The position numbers and the translations under genes were made by a program. From contig MLAK01000605.1 in assembly GCA_001839685.1 (NCBI GenBank), positions 90,156-154,155 on the forward strand: 64,000 nucleotides of DNA, given 5' to 3'. Shown here one piece after another: positions 61,901-64,000 of this stretch (the stretch's first letter is position 1; every line of letters begins with the position of its first letter). Below the pieces are notes generated by a model that was not told the origin of the DNA, did not search any database, and saw only the letters and a list, made by a program, of their open reading frames with translations. The stretch comes from Tritrichomonas foetus (lineage: Eukaryota; Parabasalia; Tritrichomonadida; Tritrichomonadidae).

Positions 61901-64000
61901 AATTAAGTTATTTACAATTTTTAAGTGATTCAAATAGTTCATCTGAAGAAATACCACTTTTTACACTTCATAAAAAAGAGGTAGAATTATCACAACAGAG
62001 TAATTTGGAAAATCTGCAAACTAGCCAAGAAAGTATAAATATAACAGACATGAATGAAGATGACAGCTTGAATGAATCATTTATTATCCCTGGTCCAAAC
62101 AATAATGTAGATACAAAACGTCGAATTTTAGATGAAGATAATAACAGGAAAGAAAACCATGAAAAAGAAGTCACTGAATCTGATATTGAAAACGATGAAA
62201 ACCAAGTAGAAAACTATAAATCCGAAGATGAAAATCATAAAACTGAAGATGAAAACCAAGTAGAAAACGATAAATCTCAGGATGAAAGCAATAAATCTAA
62301 AATAGAAAGAATCCAATCTGATGAAATAGAATGGAATAAAGCAGAAAAAAAGCACATGAAAAATGAAAATAATGGAATAACAACCAAACAAAAATCTGCT
62401 CATCTAAATGATAACAATGAAACCAATTATCAAAGCTTATCAAGTTCGAGTATTGTGAGTAATACAGAGGCCAATAATTTGCAAATACTCAGCGATACTA
62501 GTGACTCTGCTTTCAATAAATTATCAAATAGAAATTCGCATTCAAGCACAACAATTGAATGCAAGCCATCAGTACTCACTCAACTTTCAAGTAGTTATTC
62601 TTCAGATGCTTCAATATTTGATGAATCACAATTCTCTTTAATGAAAAATGAAATTACCAAAAGCGATCATAATCACTTAATCAATATGTCTTCATATAGT
62701 TATTCTCAATCATATTCGCATTCTTCAGATAATGAAAGAAACCTTATATCGGCGCTTAATGACCATAATGTTTCAAAGAAATTAGTTTCAAGTTCAAAAA
62801 AAGAAATTGAACTCGACATTCCTGCCAATAATTTTAATGTTGCAAACAATATAAATGTAAATAAAAAAAATAATTTTTTGAAAGAACAAGTAGGTTCCGA
62901 AGAAGAATACTCTGATGAATTCATTTCAAATTCACATCAATTTACGGGAAAATATTTGGATGTATTTCCATCAAAAAATTTGCCTACATCAGATGAATTC
63001 TATTCATCTAGCGAAACCAAAGAAGAAGAATATTCTGATGAAACAATCAACAAAGATGAACAAATAACTAAAAAAATTTCTAATAAAATGATAGAATACT
63101 CTCATAAATCAAAAGAAGATCCACCAACCAACTTTAATGTAGTGAAAGAAAACCATTTTACTTCTTATCAAGAAGAAAATATGGTTAAGCGAAATTGTGA
63201 TGAAGAGAAAGAGGAAAATAAAAGTCAAGCACTTTCTCAAACTGATCATAATATTTCATTGAAAACAACAATTGAACCAATTCAAAGTATCACAAATGAT
63301 AATCACAAATCCAATGCCTTAAAACCACTAAAGTTGGACAATGTAATAAATGATGAATATAATAAAAAATTTAAAAATTCACTATTAAATATTCAAAATA
63401 CGAGTAGTTCTAGTTCTAGTGATGATTTTCTTCAAAATATTACATTTGGAAAAAATTTCTTTCTTCATAGAATTCTTAAAAAAGAAGATAATAACATTGA
63501 TTATAATCAGAAAGAAAATCAAGTAACAATCGAACATAAAATAACAGGACCATCAGCAGCAAATTATAGTCAAAATGATTACAATGATGTTCTGATTTCA
63601 TCCATCAGCAAGCCATTGACTCAACATAACCAAATATCTAAAAATAATGATAATTATTCTGATGAAAAAATCAATAAACAAGAGAGAGAAAGTTACAAAG
63701 AAGTCAGAGATAAAGAAGTTGATACATGCTTATTAAATCATTCTAGTCCTGTTAAAACTAATGATGAGAAAGAAACTAATGATGAGAAAGAAACTAATGA
63801 TGAGAAAGAAATTCATGATAAAATTGGTTCAAAATCATCAGAAACTAGCACTGAAGAAAGTAAAAAAGACAATGAAACTAATAACCAAAAAGAAAATGAA
63901 CCAGTTAATTATCAAAAAGAGATTTTCAATGATATAGAAAGTGAAACGGGAAATGATACAGAAACACAAACAGAAAGTGAAAAAGAAACAGAAACAGAAA
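55951..64000 (+). CDS. Giant Asn/Ser-rich protein with an N-terminal helical domain (partial, runs off the window)
   Basis: From ATG 55951 (MSTRSSRNKTPKLSHSETSS) the frame is open to the window edge: 2683 codons with no stop found when read through. Residues ~45-290 look folded and helical (TLDSFTKSYVDYPISANVIN, DDFWANWDVLKRLFVEI, RFLTFYQEQL). The rest is low complexity: Asn, Ser, Asp, Glu, His and Lys with few hydrophobics, and clusters of acidic-Ser motifs such as KILFSDSSDEQ, TVFTSSSDDEF, NFIILSSS and EEEYSDE. These resemble CK2 sites or SUMO-interaction motifs. Tandem repeats occur at 61486-61569 and 63757-63810. It could be a giant scaffold or condensate-forming nuclear or basal-body protein; no catalytic domain is seen in the visible part. 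Confidence 0.75.
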   Translation, partial: MSTRSSRNKTPKLSHSETSSSGRSNYSRTSSTSFDRSRRSLLDNLAPPKEVKICIDKDKIKRTLDSFTKSYVDYPISANVINQLNDAFKDFSSNLSKYGKTITQSAEIYDDFWANWDVLKRLFVEINGDDEAPRFLTFYQEQLQKSHDSMKLSQDLINSDNPKINQIFNDLYEEYTNLQNKISDSYESGSVRNLSRPIKHLSETLSKTFLPIFPANKANQCSYAIQCIGQIQESIRQLLMTQKVHIQLQINFEVTEKKLKDLVPASIRLPNSKQQATVSSTRRGISVEKQKPTLKTKKQPSSTKVNKKKMPTYDDPRGPNPIRTVRESSVSGRFRSVTPPKMRVQRLSGINTPSSSSSNRHKRQRPRNSNEAIENSISESSGTDNNMTNHNNNNNRNNFTDSPSSERREYLSPPQRNNKHSQRKSATVFTSSSDDEFQQIVHRPKINSKPSHNNSSDENIRRRNYTRRTLNNLNIYNDNDNDNNHELSPTSSERHRRHTRSIRTDVYQNNDPNNDLNNRNNYTNHNINQGNLNHDFNDIRGNITDKNNDFFNDQFPNNSKKELSEGRIASKRVNLHKSASEKKKNHVNHSSSNDDLTKILFMNAKNRINHIQLKSKNNFSEEEENQFFGYSDKRHQRSSFSPQVNVNRHSNYSHRRKTFSPTKHHPRKSSNNTIEDDKDNNQSEKERRTKKRNKSKYLNDNSNSSDKSNRDIAEITQKFIINEDEPVTSVSLHPYKTKRTHKSSNNTEYRKNIQHYFTNNEQNRSENDDTNESNSHRRHRQIHNLEEDPQMDFINEITLQREKENRQNEKTTVHRRKRHRHHNDVNQISNKEDGDSHVKKGYHHQSSAGIDAHHANNNDEIIEIKKKRRHKKYSSTNKIDNSNNLVETDLINNKISHTQKNNNFSKFNDFKVKTEKTDHYNIDYNYVNTSNGKTIDSLFIPIISIDDKILFSDSSDEQINPKKRRQSFQSNANSHTNISNFSCNSSITTEKPPNSFKMKASQENVNNLTRIIDFRDRHANNLHSDDSHASKESVKSHQVKKINLLHSGNIKKQASMVDKLTERRKSHNLIFNSAHQDQLTDILNPKNSSKNSSKSSSKNSPRKSSDDDTSKFDNHNERSKRSLSFQVDNNQANSIKTGENDDKIQTSAIKNSKHQLNETYQYSQYLNENESNHTPNLSFNLNINQPESYKLINLRRSSMNSPNNSQPSSPRNSSRRNNEYISPNKETSNSFMHIPHFVDEKKNSNFALSANNADISSLIMHNLSSHEHSNLHSKSYNDQSYKHRGKSAPKCQISYDKSFVIDIFPEIENKIEKPKPQFSSIHVFEVISPVYIDDGVVASTNSASEKKFPHPIITRNRTYSKKEIPPPPHDLFSSSEHWKSLDPYVSSKPSSSDISKSNIRKINTNPYIKKTVNSTSENYNSNNSSNSSKLKLHTPVMINDDLFLSDEEIHSNTTSIQMTKNNQKSLKDVIQENQLVTLSSITSDIEEEESEKCISKFPTPTNNYMKHPHKVNTFQNNNNPTRDPIAHKNKISKNMIQSKKIEINHNISPNTIDKININMNEPNEPKLPLRGILSSSQSTPNLLLKMRKDPPELLLLQPEKNSQKDSNKEPSDGKDIWESDKDDNKNKSIEIPIWSTSDSNEERKITAADWNDESDNSHFEPVLKINLGTDSDSIDGNIIDPDDLIDSPSLDNNSEQSIYTSEISKSSIETSTINDSQSIIAFDETLQKNEMHGGTMWDIDSPSYKPSQEEHSIHSQKLWSDDNESNINHDEYYESYIPQSVKSLTSSDSTEVDNNFIILSSSRTSCSEDSISNDNIPLIHNSSNSTLDLHESKDSFISNGHNSNLDNHNSTVDNRNSTVDNHNSTVDNHNSTVDNHKSSLDEKGCPEEAQNANTGKSNIISNKQNTIINDTIYTDKTTISNKKNDAKDKNNSDFQPSLSKISKSRNNVLSERKAISNKKNADDKFDNPKDTITHEFNQTNSSNKLSYLQFLSDSNSSSEEIPLFTLHKKEVELSQQSNLENLQTSQESINITDMNEDDSLNESFIIPGPNNNVDTKRRILDEDNNRKENHEKEVTESDIENDENQVENYKSEDENHKTEDENQVENDKSQDESNKSKIERIQSDEIEWNKAEKKHMKNENNGITTKQKSAHLNDNNETNYQSLSSSSIVSNTEANNLQILSDTSDSAFNKLSNRNSHSSTTIECKPSVLTQLSSSYSSDASIFDESQFSLMKNEITKSDHNHLINMSSYSYSQSYSHSSDNERNLISALNDHNVSKKLVSSSKKEIELDIPANNFNVANNINVNKKNNFLKEQVGSEEEYSDEFISNSHQFTGKYLDVFPSKNLPTSDEFYSSSETKEEEYSDETINKDEQITKKISNKMIEYSHKSKEDPPTNFNVVKENHFTSYQEENMVKRNCDEEKEENKSQALSQTDHNISLKTTIEPIQSITNDNHKSNALKPLKLDNVINDEYNKKFKNSLLNIQNTSSSSSSDDFLQNITFGKNFFLHRILKKEDNNIDYNQKENQVTIEHKITGPSAANYSQNDYNDVLISSISKPLTQHNQISKNNDNYSDEKINKQERESYKEVRDKEVDTCLLNHSSPVKTNDEKETNDEKETNDEKEIHDKIGSKSSETSTEESKKDNETNNQKENEPVNYQKEIFNDIESETGNDTETQTESEKETETE
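61486..61569 (+). repeat. 21-nt coding tandem repeat, four copies
   Basis: Four units of GATAATCACAACTCTACTGTT (DNHNSTV), the second with AACCGC in place of AATCAC. Near-identity marks a recent local expansion. Confidence 0.9.
63757..63810 (+). repeat. 18-nt coding tandem repeat, three copies
   Basis: Three perfect copies of ACTAATGATGAGAAAGAA encode TNDEKE near the end of the window. Confidence 0.9.

Noticed and set aside
1..64000. CRISPR arrays, bacterial operons, ribosome-binding sites and rRNA genes
   Set aside because: None were found; repeats are coding microsatellites without spacer structure and the gene set is eukaryotic.

Overview
The window looks like nuclear DNA of a parabasalid protist, most likely a trichomonad such as Tritrichomonas or Trichomonas. 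The evidence is AT-rich (roughly two thirds A+T) intergenic DNA, long intron-less genes packed on both strands, strictly eukaryotic proteins (TOR kinase, 80S ribosomal proteins, axonemal dynein) and trichomonad-typical families: kinase-Sel1 fusions, BTB-discoidin proteins, divergent caspase-like proteins and huge Asn/Ser-rich proteins. Several TAA stops run into the TAAA signal reported for trichomonad polyadenylation. The species is inferred, not shown.

Layout. 1-10.4 kb: the 5' part of a large helical protein (possibly a big deubiquitinase), a seven-span THH1/TOM1-like membrane protein, a CFAP74-like axonemal protein, a coiled-coil protein, a BTB plus F5/8-type-C protein and a RING-CH membrane E3. 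10.4-17.5 kb: a profilin-like gene broken by one stop, an Hsp110-type chaperone with an eroding Gln/Glu repeat tail, and an acidic repeat protein holding a 574-base assembly gap and an in-frame TAA. 17.5-23.4 kb: an E2F-like winged-helix gene, about 3 kb of gene-poor DNA with ambiguous bases and one frameshifted small gene, and a frameshifted SHIPPO (STPGR) gene. 23.5-30 kb: a compact ubiquitin-specific protease, a signal-bearing thioredoxin-reductase relative without its CxxC pair, and a pseudokinase fused to 18 Sel1 repeats. 30-41 kb: axonemal dynein intermediate chain DNAI1, a caspase-like protein lacking its catalytic His, a coiled-coil protein, a CaMKK-like kinase ending in a CaaX box and a Sfi1-like centrin-binding protein. 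41-44.2 kb: uL1 (RPL10A), a candidate structured RNA, a U-box/RING membrane protein and eL27 (RPL27). 44.5-55.3 kb: a 278-bp foldback element, a large type I surface protein and TOR kinase. 55.95 kb to the end: an Asn/Ser-rich open frame of at least 2683 codons.

Shared themes. CFAP74, DNAI1, the SHIPPO protein and the Sfi1-like protein belong to the flagellar/basal-body apparatus; uL1, eL27, Hsp110 and TOR belong to growth and translation. At least three members of enzyme families (pseudokinase, caspase-like, thioredoxin-reductase-like) have lost catalytic residues. Intergenic DNA repeatedly carries ATGGTCA (often TATAWATGGTCA), a candidate core-promoter element. The two ribosomal-protein genes share a CGGTT..TTGGCCG element.

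The best leads for something undescribed are a paired-hairpin RNA element present twice (42.0 kb and 21.25 kb) with a compensatory base-pair change, the foldback element at 44.54-44.82 kb, the promoter motif, and the redox-dead secretory thioredoxin-reductase relative.
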